Both the position numbers and the translations under genes were made by a program. 64,000 nucleotides of DNA. It comes from Cryobacterium fucosi. GTDB lineage: Bacteria > Actinomycetota > Actinomycetes > Actinomycetales > Microbacteriaceae. The DNA lies in the NCBI RefSeq assembly GCF_004403515.1, contig NZ_SOHH01000068.1, positions 43,570 to 107,569 of the forward strand, given 5' to 3'. A model generated the notes under the pieces. The model was not told where the DNA came from and did no database searches. It saw only the letters and a program-made list of their open reading frames with translations. This document shows positions 48,374 through 56,980 of the stretch, piece after piece (the first letter of the stretch is position 1; each line of letters begins with the position of its first letter).

Positions 48374-50884
48374 GAACAGTGTCGTGTTCGACTCCGCCGC
48401 CTCGCCGAGGAAGGTGGCGACCCCGCCGAGTTCGACGTTGTCCATCAGGTCCGACGGCGCGATGCCGAGCAGGTCCATGGTCATCGTGCAGGCGATCAGG
48501 CGGGCGCCGCCGGCCTGGGCCGACGCGATCAGCTCGGGCAGGGAGGCAACGGCGTTGTCCTTCATGACCTTCTTGATCATCGCCGCCCCGGCGCCGAGCA
48601 TGTTCATCTGCGACAACGGCATGCTCCCGGCGCCGGACGGCATCATGGTCGCGAACATCTTGTCCATCAGCTTGCGTTCGCGCTTGGGCGGGTCGATGCG
48701 GCGCAGGGAGTTGAGTCCCCAGAAGGTGAAGAACATCGACACCTCCTCGCCCATCGCGATCGCACCGTTGGCGATGATGAAGGCGGCGATGACCTTGTCG
48801 AGATCGCCGGAGAAGACGACGAAGGAGGTCTTGCTCGGGCTGGGCTCCGCCGACGTGATCGCCGTCACGGCAGTTGTGGCCGCCCCGCCCTTGCGCATGG
48901 TCGCGACGTAACCGGAGCCCTCCGGCTCGATGGCCAGGAGCTGGTGGCCGTTGCGCCTGGCCCAGACCGGAGCGTCGCTGGCGAAACCGGGGTCGGACAC
49001 GTGTACGACGAGCTCGTCACCCGAGGTGAGCGACTTCATCTTGTCGGAGAGCTTCATGATCGGCCCGGGACAGGCCAGTCCTGAGCAGTCCAGGTCGACG
49101 CGGAGCCCCGTGCCCTGGCTGAGGACGGTCGACCGGGCGGCGGCCGCGACTATATCGGCGGACTCCGCGTACGCGGTCATCGGCAGGGGCGGTTCGTCAC
49201 TGTCCGGCTTGACCTCGTGCCAGGAGCGGAACGTGTCCGACCCGCCGGAGAGGGTGGCGATGTCGGTGAAGCCGCGCTGCACGAGCGCCCGGTAGGCCAG
49301 GTAGCTGCGGAAGCCGACCGCGCAGTACAGCCGGAACCGGGCCGTCCGGTCCCAGGCTTCGCTGGTTGTGCGGATGTCGCCAAGTGGCACGTTCTCGGCC
49401 CCGGGCAGGTGCCAGATCGAGAACTCCTCGGGTGTGCGCACGTCGATCAGCCGGGTGCCGCGGGTGGCCTCGGGGTAGTCCTGGGCGTACCAGAGGGTGA
49501 GGTCGCCGCGCAGCACGTTGCTCGCGACGAAGCCGGCCATGTTGACCGGGTCCTTCGCCGAGCCGAACGGCGGGGCGTAGGCCAGCTCGAGTTCCTCGAG
49601 GTCGTAGACGGTCAGGCCGGCGCGCAGGGCGGTGGCGAGCACGTCGAGACGCTTGTCGATCCCGTCAAAGCCCGCAGCCTGGGCGCCGAGGATTCGACCG
49701 GTGTCCGGGGAGAAGAGGACCTTCAGCTGCATCATGGCCGTGCCGGGATAGTAACCGGCGTGCCCGGACGGATGCACGTGCACCGCGCGGTAGGGCACCT
49801 CGGCGGCGAGCAGCTGGCGCTCGGTGGCGCCGGTGCCGCCCGCGACCATGTCGAACACCTTCACGATCGAGGTGCCCTGGGTGGACCGGTACTCGGTCGT
49901 GCGGCCGCAGATATTCTCGGCTGCCACCCGGGCCTCCCGGTTCGCGGGGCCGGCCAACGGAGCGAGCCACTGGCCGGGCAGCACCGTGTGCGGTGTCTCG
50001 ACGGAGTCGCCTGCGGCCCAGATGTGAGGGTCGGAGGTGCGCATGTGAGTGTCGACGGTCACGCCGCCGCGCGGGCCGAGCTCCAGCCCGGCGGCCGTGG
50101 CGAGCAGGGTGTTCGGGCGCACGCCGGCGGAGAGGATGACCAGATCGGCCTCGAGCACGGACAGGTCGGTCAGCTCGACGTGCAGCCCGCCGCCCTTCCG
50201 TTCGGTGAATGCGGCGGCCGCCGTGGACAGGTGCAGGGTGATTCCCCTGCTGCGTAGGTGGTGCTCCACCGGAACGGACAGCTCGTGATCGAGTGGCGGG
50301 AGGATCTGGTCGCTCATCTCGACGACGTCGACGAGTGCGCCGCGGTGCTTGAGGTTCTCGGCCATTTCGAGGCCGATATAGCCGGCCCCGATCACAACTG
50401 CCTTGACCGGCCCGCGTGCGCCGGCGGCGGCCTGGGCGATGGCGGCGTCGAGTTGCGCCTTGATCACGTCCATGTCACCGATTCGCCGCAGCACGTGCAC
50501 GCCCGCCAGATCGATGCCCGGCAGGGGAGGGCGCAGCGGTTCGGCGCCGGTGCAGAGGGCAAGGGCATCATAATTTTCGACGTATTCGCGTCCGCTGTCG
50601 ACCTCACGGATCGTCACCGTCTGCGCCGCCCTGTCGATCGCGGTGACCTCGTTCCCGACCCGCACATCGATGTCGAGGGACTCACGCAGGCTCTCCGGGG
50701 TTTGTAAGAGGAGTCGGCTGCGATCCGCGATGACTTCGCCGATATGGTACGGCAGGCCACAATTGGCGAAGGAGACGTGATGGCCTCGTTCGAGCACGAT
50801 AATTTCAGCGAACTCATCCAGGCGGCGAGCACGCGCGGCGACTGAGGCGCCAGCGGCCACCCCGCCAACGACGACGATCTTCAT
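48368..50884 (-). CDS. CoA-disulfide reductase/rhodanese/TusA/DsrE multidomain protein
   Basis: 838 residues. Order of modules: FAD/NAD disulfide reductase with Cys42 in SFANCGLPYH (about 1-450), a rhodanese domain with Cys521 in YCAVGFRS (about 460-555), a TusA domain with CPGP near 605 (about 590-655), and a DsrE/F-like domain with a Cys near 799. All catalytic Cys are kept. Relatives reduce CoA or persulfide disulfides and pass sulfane sulfur along. The gene is preceded by a CsoR/CstR-type palindrome. The stop lies inside a tandem repeat. Confidence 0.88.
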   Translation of the reverse strand: MKIVVVGGVAAGASVAARARRLDEFAEIIVLERGHHVSFANCGLPYHIGEVIADRSRLLLQTPESLRESLDIDVRVGNEVTAIDRAAQTVTIREVDSGREYVENYDALALCTGAEPLRPPLPGIDLAGVHVLRRIGDMDVIKAQLDAAIAQAAAGARGPVKAVVIGAGYIGLEMAENLKHRGALVDVVEMSDQILPPLDHELSVPVEHHLRSRGITLHLSTAAAAFTERKGGGLHVELTDLSVLEADLVILSAGVRPNTLLATAAGLELGPRGGVTVDTHMRTSDPHIWAAGDSVETPHTVLPGQWLAPLAGPANREARVAAENICGRTTEYRSTQGTSIVKVFDMVAGGTGATERQLLAAEVPYRAVHVHPSGHAGYYPGTAMMQLKVLFSPDTGRILGAQAAGFDGIDKRLDVLATALRAGLTVYDLEELELAYAPPFGSAKDPVNMAGFVASNVLRGDLTLWYAQDYPEATRGTRLIDVRTPEEFSIWHLPGAENVPLGDIRTTSEAWDRTARFRLYCAVGFRSYLAYRALVQRGFTDIATLSGGSDTFRSWHEVKPDSDEPPLPMTAYAESADIVAAAARSTVLSQGTGLRVDLDCSGLACPGPIMKLSDKMKSLTSGDELVVHVSDPGFASDAPVWARRNGHQLLAIEPEGSGYVATMRKGGAATTAVTAITSAEPSPSKTSFVVFSGDLDKVIAAFIIANGAIAMGEEVSMFFTFWGLNSLRRIDPPKRERKLMDKMFATMMPSGAGSMPLSQMNMLGAGAAMIKKVMKDNAVASLPELIASAQAGGARLIACTMTMDLLGIAPSDLMDNVELGGVATFLGEAAESNTTLFI

Positions 50885-50932
50885 GGAAGTGCCTTTCGGT
50901 TGGCCGGATCAGCGATGGGGCCAACCCGGCAA

Positions 50933-50948
50933 ATACCCCCAAGGGTAT
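50933..50948. promoter_or_regulatory. CsoR/CstR-type operator
   Basis: ATACCC-CCAA-GGGTAT is a perfect 6+4+6 palindrome, 49 bp upstream of the reductase start and 238 bp upstream of the MMPL start. It matches the GC-tract palindrome bound by CsoR-family repressors (copper for CsoR, persulfide for CstR). No csoR gene is in the window. The rest of the 301-bp gap shows nothing else clear. Confidence 0.65.
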
Positions 50949-51185
50949 GCTGGGGTCTTCTGCTGAGGGTACACCTCGACCGGTCCTCGGGCCGAATCGA
51001 CACCCGGTGGGCGCGCGGCGGCTGGCGCTCTGGCGGGAGTGGACGGCAATGCGCACGTCGGGTCAGCCGGCGGCCGGAATATCCCGACAGCGGACGAGGG
51101 CGCACGGCGGCAGGACCGCACCCCAGTCGTGACCCCGGGGGAGTACTTTGGCGTCAGCGGCTCATATTCCGAAGGACGACTGACC

Positions 51186-53453
51186 ATGCTGCACCCCCTC
51201 GGCGTCTTCATCGCCCGCCACCGCTTCATCGTGCTCATCGCCTGGGTGGTCCTCATCGCCGCCTTCGTCGCGACGGCGCTCGGCGGAGTCGCCGGGGAGA
51301 CCCTCTTCCAGCGGCTCTCCAGCGCCGGCCCCACCGTCCAGGGCGAGGCCAGCGAGGCCGAGCAACTGCTCCAAAGCACCCGGAACCAGGACACCGAATC
51401 GCTGTCGCTGCTGGTCTACGGTGTCGTGCTCTCCTCGGCCCAGGCTCGCGAGGCCGGGCCGGCCACGATCCTGGCCGAGGCCGCGGCCGACCTGAGGAAT
51501 CTCGACGGCGTGACCGAGGTGGTCAACCCGCTGGAGATCCCGCCGTTGCCGGACGACCGGCCCAACCCAGCCGCGGCGCCGCTGTTCGCGGCGGACGGCC
51601 GGGGACTGCTCCTGACCGTCGCCATGTCCACGAGCAACGGCCGGCTGAGCGACACGGTGCTCACGCCCGTCCGGGCCCGGCTCGAGGCGGCCGCCGCCGG
51701 CCTCCGGAAGGCCGCGCCCGATGCGACCGTCGAGGTGGGCGGCACCCCCTTGCTCGTGGACTCGCTCGTCGCCGTCGCCGAGGCCGACCTGCAGAAGGGC
51801 GAGCTGATCTCCCTCCCCATCGCCCTGCTGGTCATGCTCCTGATCTTCGGTGGGTTCCTGGCGGCCGGCATCCCGTTGATCGGCGCGATCGCCTCCATTG
51901 TCGGCGCCCTCGGCACGCTCTACGCGTTCAGTTTCCTGATGGACATCGACACGACCGTGCTCAATGTCATCACGGTGATCGGCCTCGGCCTGTCCATCGA
52001 CTACGGCCTGCTCATCGTCAGCCGCTTCCGGGAGGCGTTCCGGGCGCTCGGTCTCCGACCGCCCGCAACGCCCCTGCCCGCCCACGAGGGGCAGGATGCC
52101 GCGGCGCACCAGAGCCGAGATGAGCGCCACGAACTCATGCTCCAGGCGGTGGGGACCACCATCGACACGGCGGGGCGCACGGTGCTCTTTTCCGGGCTGA
52201 CCTTCGCCATCGCCACCGTCGGCCTGCTCGTCTTCGAGCCGACGATCATCCGTGCCATCGCCGTCGGGGCCGTCTCGGTTGTGCTGATCGCCATCCTGAC
52301 GGCGCTCGTGCTCGTGCCGGCCCTGCTCGGGTACTTCGGTGAGCGCCTGCTGCACCCCGGCCTCCTGACCCGCATCCCCGGCCTGGGCGGCCTCCTCACC
52401 CGGTTCGGCGATGTGGCGCCTCAGGAGGGAGTCTTCTCGAAACTCACCCGGGGTGTCCAGCGCGCCCCGACCCTGATCGCCCTGGTCGGGATCGCCGCAC
52501 TGCTCCTGCTCGGCAGCCCCGTGCTCGGCATGAACGTCACGAACAGCGGCTCGGACGCCATCCCGAGGTCGTCCAGCCAGTACGGCTTCGTGACCGCCCT
52601 GAACGACCATTTCCCGCTGGCCACCGGGGCGAAGGTGCAACTGGTCGCCGACACGGACGAGGCCTCCGCCGTTGCCTGGGCGGACCAGGTCCGGGCCCTG
52701 CCGCATGTCACCGACGCCACACCGCCCGCCGACGTCAACGGCCACTGGGTTTCCCGGGTCAGCGTCGACACCCACGAGGGCCCGGCGGTCGTGCGGGAGA
52801 TCCGGGCGGACCGTCCCGCCTTCACCAATTGGGTGGGCGGGTCGGATGCCGCGTCGGTTGACTACACCGACTCCCTGCAGCGCGGGGCGCCGTGGGCGGC
52901 GCTCATCATCGCCGTCGCCACGTTCGTGCTCCTGTTCCTGATGACCGGGTCGGTGGTCATTCCGGTCACGGCCCTGGTCATCAGCACGATCTCCCTCGGG
53001 GCCTCGGTGGGGGTGCTGGTCTGGGGCTTCCAGGAGGGCAACCTCTCCGGAGTGCTCAACTTCGATCCCGCGACCATCTCGGGGGTTGACCCGCTCGTGT
53101 TGACCCTCGTGCTCACCTTCGGCTTCGGCCTCGCCATGGACTACGAGATGTTCCTGCTGTCGCGGATCAAGGAACACCACGACCAGGGTGAGAGCACCCG
53201 GCTGGCGATCGAGACCGGCCTGCAGAGCTCCGGCCGGATCATCACCTCGGCCGGCCTGATCATCGTGCTCGTGTTCGCTGGATTCGCCACGGGGGACCTG
53301 ATGCAGATGAAGCAGATCGGAATCGCGCTGGCGGTCGCGGTGCTCCTTGACGCCACCCTCGTTCGCGCCGTGCTCGTTCCCTCGGTGATGACGTCGCTGG
53401 AGCGGATCCTGTGGTGGGCGCCGCGGTGGTCACCACGCCGAGGACGACACTGA
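51186..53453 (+). CDS. MMPL-family RND transporter
   Basis: 755 residues from ATG 51186 (GAAGGA upstream). Two repeats, each with an external loop and a helix bundle; about 11-12 helices. Seen: SIDYGLLIVSRFREA in the first half and LAMDYEMFLLSRIKEH in the second. Exports lipids or other hydrophobic molecules in relatives; cargo unknown. Divergent from the sulfur reductase and not obviously linked to it. Confidence 0.9.
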   Translation: MLHPLGVFIARHRFIVLIAWVVLIAAFVATALGGVAGETLFQRLSSAGPTVQGEASEAEQLLQSTRNQDTESLSLLVYGVVLSSAQAREAGPATILAEAAADLRNLDGVTEVVNPLEIPPLPDDRPNPAAAPLFAADGRGLLLTVAMSTSNGRLSDTVLTPVRARLEAAAAGLRKAAPDATVEVGGTPLLVDSLVAVAEADLQKGELISLPIALLVMLLIFGGFLAAGIPLIGAIASIVGALGTLYAFSFLMDIDTTVLNVITVIGLGLSIDYGLLIVSRFREAFRALGLRPPATPLPAHEGQDAAAHQSRDERHELMLQAVGTTIDTAGRTVLFSGLTFAIATVGLLVFEPTIIRAIAVGAVSVVLIAILTALVLVPALLGYFGERLLHPGLLTRIPGLGGLLTRFGDVAPQEGVFSKLTRGVQRAPTLIALVGIAALLLLGSPVLGMNVTNSGSDAIPRSSSQYGFVTALNDHFPLATGAKVQLVADTDEASAVAWADQVRALPHVTDATPPADVNGHWVSRVSVDTHEGPAVVREIRADRPAFTNWVGGSDAASVDYTDSLQRGAPWAALIIAVATFVLLFLMTGSVVIPVTALVISTISLGASVGVLVWGFQEGNLSGVLNFDPATISGVDPLVLTLVLTFGFGLAMDYEMFLLSRIKEHHDQGESTRLAIETGLQSSGRIITSAGLIIVLVFAGFATGDLMQMKQIGIALAVAVLLDATLVRAVLVPSVMTSLERILWWAPRWSPRRGRH

Positions 53454-53478
53454 CAGGAGGGCCGCCCGGGCGTATCCT
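53450..53478 (+). promoter_or_regulatory. promoter of the encapsulin operon
   Basis: CTGACA (53450-53455) and TATCCT (53473-53478) are separated by 17 bp, the best -35/-10 pair in the window. Transcription would start near 53485, leaving about 37 nt of leader with an AGGAGAGG ribosome-binding site. Confidence 0.65.
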
Positions 53479-53521
53479 CGACAGCGACAACGGCGGACGC
53501 CCGCCCAGGAGAGGACAAGAA

Positions 53522-53917
53522 ATGGGTTTCGACCAGTACCACGAGCCGGCCGGGGAGCTCTCGGCGGAGACCCGCACCTTCGCGCGCATGTGCGCGAACC
53601 TCACGGAGGAGGCGGAGGCGATCGGCTGGTACGAACAACGGATGTCCCTCGAGCCTGATCCTGTCGCCCGGGCCATCATGGCCGACTCGCTCGGCGAGGA
53701 GTACAAGCACTTCAGCATGGACCTTGAGTTCCTGCTGCGGCGCAAGCCGCTCTGGCGGGAAATCGCCCGGGGAATCCTCTTCCAGGCCGGCGACATCGTC
53801 GAAAACGGGGAGAACACGGAGGCCGCCGCCGGCGCCGGCCAGGGCTCGGGCGGTGCCCCTGACCGGCCGGGGCCGGACTCACTGGGCATCGGGAGCCTGA
53901 AGGGAACGAGCTCATGA
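53522..53917 (+). CDS. encapsulated ferritin-like protein (EncFtn cargo)
   Basis: 131 residues. Iron-site residues match EncFtn with a constant offset of two: E30, W36, Y37, E60, H63. These form a dimer-bridging ferroxidase centre. The C-terminal extension after residue 100 is Gly/Ala-rich and ends in DSLGIGSLKG, the targeting peptide that docks cargo inside the shell. Overlaps the shell gene by 4 bp. Oxidises Fe(II) for storage in the capsid. Very clear assignment. Confidence 0.93.
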   Translation: MGFDQYHEPAGELSAETRTFARMCANLTEEAEAIGWYEQRMSLEPDPVARAIMADSLGEEYKHFSMDLEFLLRRKPLWREIARGILFQAGDIVENGENTEAAAGAGQGSGGAPDRPGPDSLGIGSLKGTSS

Positions 53918-54726
53918 GCCAGGATCACCTTCTGCGCCACCTCGCCCCGATCTCGGATCGAGGCTGGGCCCTCATCGACGCCGAGGCCGCCGAACGCATC
54001 GGCGTCGAGCTGGGGGCCCGCCGCCTGGTCGATTTCGCCGGGCCGCACGGCTGGTGGCACTCCGCGACCAGCCTGGGTTCGACCGAGCCGGCCCCGGCCG
54101 TTCCCGTCGACGGGATCACCGTGCTGCGACGGCGAGTGCTGCCGCTCGTCGAGGTCAAGGCAGACTTTGCCTTGTCCCGGCAGCAACTCCAGGACTACGA
54201 CAGGGGAGCCGTGGCGACCGACCTCGGCAATCTCGACGACGCCGTCGCAAGCATGGCGCGGATCGAAAACATGGCCGTGTTCCACGGCTGGGCCGGCGCG
54301 GGACTCACCGGCATCACCGAGGCCACGGTCCATCCCGACGTGCCGCGGGTCGAGGACTTCAACGACTACCCGGGCCGGATCGCCGACGCCGTCGACCTGC
54401 TCCGGCGCGCGGGAGTCGGCGGACCATACGGCCTCGCCGTCGGGCCCGCCGACTACACCGCGATCGTGTCCGCCATCGACCACGGCGGGCTCTCCGTCTT
54501 CAGGCATGTCGGGGAGATCCTGGAAGGGCCGATCGTCTGGACGCCGGGCGTGCACGGCGGAGTGGTACTCAGCCTGCGCGGCGGGGACTTCCTCTTCGAA
54601 TCCGGGCAGGATGTCTCCATCGGCTACGACCACCACGACGCCGGCCAGGTGCACCTCTACCTGGAGCAGAGCTTCAGCTTCCGGGTTGCCACGCCGGAGG
54701 CGGCAGTGGTGCTCGCCCGCAAGTAG
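53914..54726 (+). CDS. family 1 encapsulin shell protein
   Basis: 270 residues, HK97 phage-capsid fold. Seen: HLLRHLAPISDRGWALIDAEA at the N terminus, ARRLVDFAGPHGWW, PLVEVKADFALSRQQL (E-loop) and DVSIGYDHHDAGQVHLYLEQ near the end. Self-assembles into a hollow shell around the EncFtn cargo. Translation is coupled to the cargo gene by ATGA. The shell gene follows the cargo. Confidence 0.94.
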   Translation: MSQDHLLRHLAPISDRGWALIDAEAAERIGVELGARRLVDFAGPHGWWHSATSLGSTEPAPAVPVDGITVLRRRVLPLVEVKADFALSRQQLQDYDRGAVATDLGNLDDAVASMARIENMAVFHGWAGAGLTGITEATVHPDVPRVEDFNDYPGRIADAVDLLRRAGVGGPYGLAVGPADYTAIVSAIDHGGLSVFRHVGEILEGPIVWTPGVHGGVVLSLRGGDFLFESGQDVSIGYDHHDAGQVHLYLEQSFSFRVATPEAAVVLARK

Positions 54727-54751
54727 AAGGGGCGCTGAAACGGCACGAGAA

Positions 54752-54778
54752 AGGCCCCGGCGAAGAACACCGGGGCCT
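54752..54778 (+). terminator. hairpin after encapsulin
   Basis: AGGCCCCGG and CCGGGGCCT pair with a 9-nt loop, 25 bp after the shell stop. No U-tract on +; weak terminator. Confidence 0.6.
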
Positions 54779-54915
54779 CATGCACTGTCTCAACCAGCGC
54801 TCGTCCGTTCGCAGCAGAACTACTCACGGAAGTCTGCGATCAGCGTAGTCGAAATCTCAGACATCGCCGCGCGTGGCCGGGGAGCAGGCGCCCACAGCGT
54901 CGCCCGCACCTGCAC

Positions 54916-54945
54916 AGAAGCCCCAGTCATGCGACTGGGGCTTCT
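54916..54945. terminator. terminator of aceA
   Basis: AGAAGCCCCAGTC and GACTGGGGCTTCT form a 13-bp stem with a 4-nt loop, 29 bp after the aceA stop on the - strand. Also usable from the + strand. Confidence 0.82.
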
Positions 54946-54973
54946 TCGGTGCTACCTCAACTGGAGCCTCGAA

Positions 54974-56590
54974 TCAGTGGCTGCTCACAACCGGCTCCTC
55001 GAACTGGTTCATCGTGTTGTTCTTGCCACCGGCCTTCAACGCGGCCTCGCCGGCGAAGTACTCCTTGTGGTTGTCGCCGATGTCGGATCCGGACATATTC
55101 TGGTGCTTGACCGTGGCGATTCCTTCGCGGATCTCCCGACGCTGCACGCCCTTCACGTAGGCGAGCATGCCCTGGTCGGCGAAGTACCCCTTCGCCAGAT
55201 CGTCGGTCGAGAGCGCAGCAGTGTGGTACGTCGGCAGGGTGATGAGGTGGTGGAAGATCCCGGCCTCGGCGGAGCCGTCACGCTGGAAAGTGCGGATGCT
55301 TTCATCCGCGATCTGGCCGAGCTCCGTGTCGTCGTAGGCCACGCTCATGAGCTTGGCGCGGTCGTACGCCGAGACGTCCTTGCCCTCGGCGGCCAGTGTG
55401 TCGTAGGCCTGCTGGCGGAAGTTGAGGGTCCAGTTGAACGACGGGCTGTTGTTGTAGACCAGCTTGGCGTTCGGGATCACCTTGCGCACCTCATTCATCA
55501 TTCCGGCGATCTGGGCGACGTGCGGCTTCTCCGTCTCGATCCAGAGCAGGTCGGCGCCGTTCTGCAGAGAGGTGATGCTGTCGAGCACGCAGCGCGCCTC
55601 GCCCGTTCCCTGGCGGAACTGGAACAGGTTGCTGGCCAGGCGCTTCGGACGCAGCAGCTTCCCGTCGCGCTTGATCACGACGTCGCCGTTGCCGAGCTCG
55701 GCCTCGGTGATCTCGTCGACGTCGAGGAAGGAGTTGTACTGGTCGCCCAGGTCTCCCGGCTGGTAGGTCACGGCGAGCTTCTGCGTCAGACCCGCACCGA
55801 GCGAGTCGGTGCGGGAGACGATGATGCCGTTGTCGACGCCCAGCTCGAGGAACGCGTAGCGCACGGCGTTGATCTTCGCGATGAAGTCTTCGTGCGGCAC
55901 GGTGACCTTGCCGTCCTGGTGGCCGCACTGTTTTTCGTCGGACACCTGGTTCTCGATCTGGATGGCGCAGGCGCCCGCCTCGATCATCTTCTTGGCCAGG
56001 AGGTAGGTCGCCTCCGGGTTGCCGAAGCCGGCGTCGATGTCCGCGATGATCGGCACGACGTGGGTCTCGTAGTTGTCGATCTGCTCCTGGATTCCGGCAG
56101 CCGTGCTGTCATTGCCGGCGGCGCGGGCGGCGTCGAGGCTCGTGAAGAGCAGGTCCAGTTCGCGGGCGTCGGCCTGACGGAGGAAGGTGTAGAGCTCCTC
56201 GACCAGCGCGGGAACCGCCGTCTTCTCGTGCATGGACTGGTCGGGCAGCGGACCGAACTCGCTCCGTAGCGCGGCGACCATCCAGCCGGACAGGTACAGG
56301 TAGCGCTTGTTCGTGGTCTTCAGGTGCTTCTTGATCGAGATCATCTTCTGCTGGCCGATGAAGCCGTGCCAGACGCCGAGGGACTGCGTGTAGACGGAGG
56401 AGTCGGCGTCGTATTCCGCCATGTCCTTCCGCATGATGTCCGCGGTGTACTGGGCGATTTCGAGGCCGGTCCTGAATCGGTTCTGTGCACGCATCCGGGC
56501 GACCGATTCCGGGTCGATGGCATCCCAGCTGCGACCGACACTACGCTTCAGCGCTTCGATGGCCTCGATGTCGTTCTGATAGTTGGTCAT
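54974..56590 (-). CDS. aceA: isocitrate lyase (long form)
   Basis: Glyoxylate-shunt enzyme splitting isocitrate. 538 residues, longer than the ~430-residue form of mycobacteria. The active-site loop reads DEKQCGHQDGK rather than KKCGH, as in the long Pseudomonas/Acinetobacter-type enzymes. Also seen: ADIDAGFGNPEATY and NNSPSFNWTL. Start ATG 56590 has GAAGGA 6 nt upstream. No malate synthase in the window. Divergent from a rhodopsin gene. Confidence 0.95.
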   Translation of the reverse strand: MTNYQNDIEAIEALKRSVGRSWDAIDPESVARMRAQNRFRTGLEIAQYTADIMRKDMAEYDADSSVYTQSLGVWHGFIGQQKMISIKKHLKTTNKRYLYLSGWMVAALRSEFGPLPDQSMHEKTAVPALVEELYTFLRQADARELDLLFTSLDAARAAGNDSTAAGIQEQIDNYETHVVPIIADIDAGFGNPEATYLLAKKMIEAGACAIQIENQVSDEKQCGHQDGKVTVPHEDFIAKINAVRYAFLELGVDNGIIVSRTDSLGAGLTQKLAVTYQPGDLGDQYNSFLDVDEITEAELGNGDVVIKRDGKLLRPKRLASNLFQFRQGTGEARCVLDSITSLQNGADLLWIETEKPHVAQIAGMMNEVRKVIPNAKLVYNNSPSFNWTLNFRQQAYDTLAAEGKDVSAYDRAKLMSVAYDDTELGQIADESIRTFQRDGSAEAGIFHHLITLPTYHTAALSTDDLAKGYFADQGMLAYVKGVQRREIREGIATVKHQNMSGSDIGDNHKEYFAGEAALKAGGKNNTMNQFEEPVVSSH

Positions 56591-56980
56591 GTGCATTCCT
56601 TCGACGTTGAATTGTGCGGGGGATGGACGGCTGGTTCTGCGGGCCGCTATCGGCTGCTTATTGAAGAATGCGCTAAGCGCAACCCGTCTTCTTCAGAGTT
56701 CCCCGCAGAACTTTGGCGATTCTTCTCCGTACGAGAAGAAGTAAGTCGGGGCGTCGAGCCGGGAACGGCAGCGGGGGCATCCGTTCCAGCCCCGGTAGGC
56801 CGCCCAAACTCCCCGTGCCTCCTAAAATTTTGGCTGTGCAATTTGTCAGGGGGTGCATCCGACCGGCCATCAGATCGAGAAGTAGCTTTCGAAAGGGAGA
56901 TTTTCCCGCCCGATCAACGCAAAGGAAACACGTTCAGAAGGCGCACTACTCGACGATCTTTTCGCTCACCGGAGGACACC
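56591..56980. promoter_or_regulatory. 390-bp aceA/rhodopsin control region
   Basis: Lower GC than the genes around it. Holds TTCTTCTC-CGTAC-GAGAAGAA (56720-56740), a perfect 8-bp inverted repeat; TGCGC-TAA-GCGCA (56669-56681) flanked by TGAAGAA and TTCTTCA; and AGAACTTTGGCG (from 56708), which recalls the RamB box AAAACTTTGCAAA that controls aceA in corynebacteria. No gene is seen. Confidence 0.5.

Noticed and set aside
51162..53180. A 672-codon - strand frame opposite the MMPL gene
   Set aside because: Antisense shadow of the MMPL coding sequence, rich in Asp/Gly/Glu/Arg/Gln, no motif.
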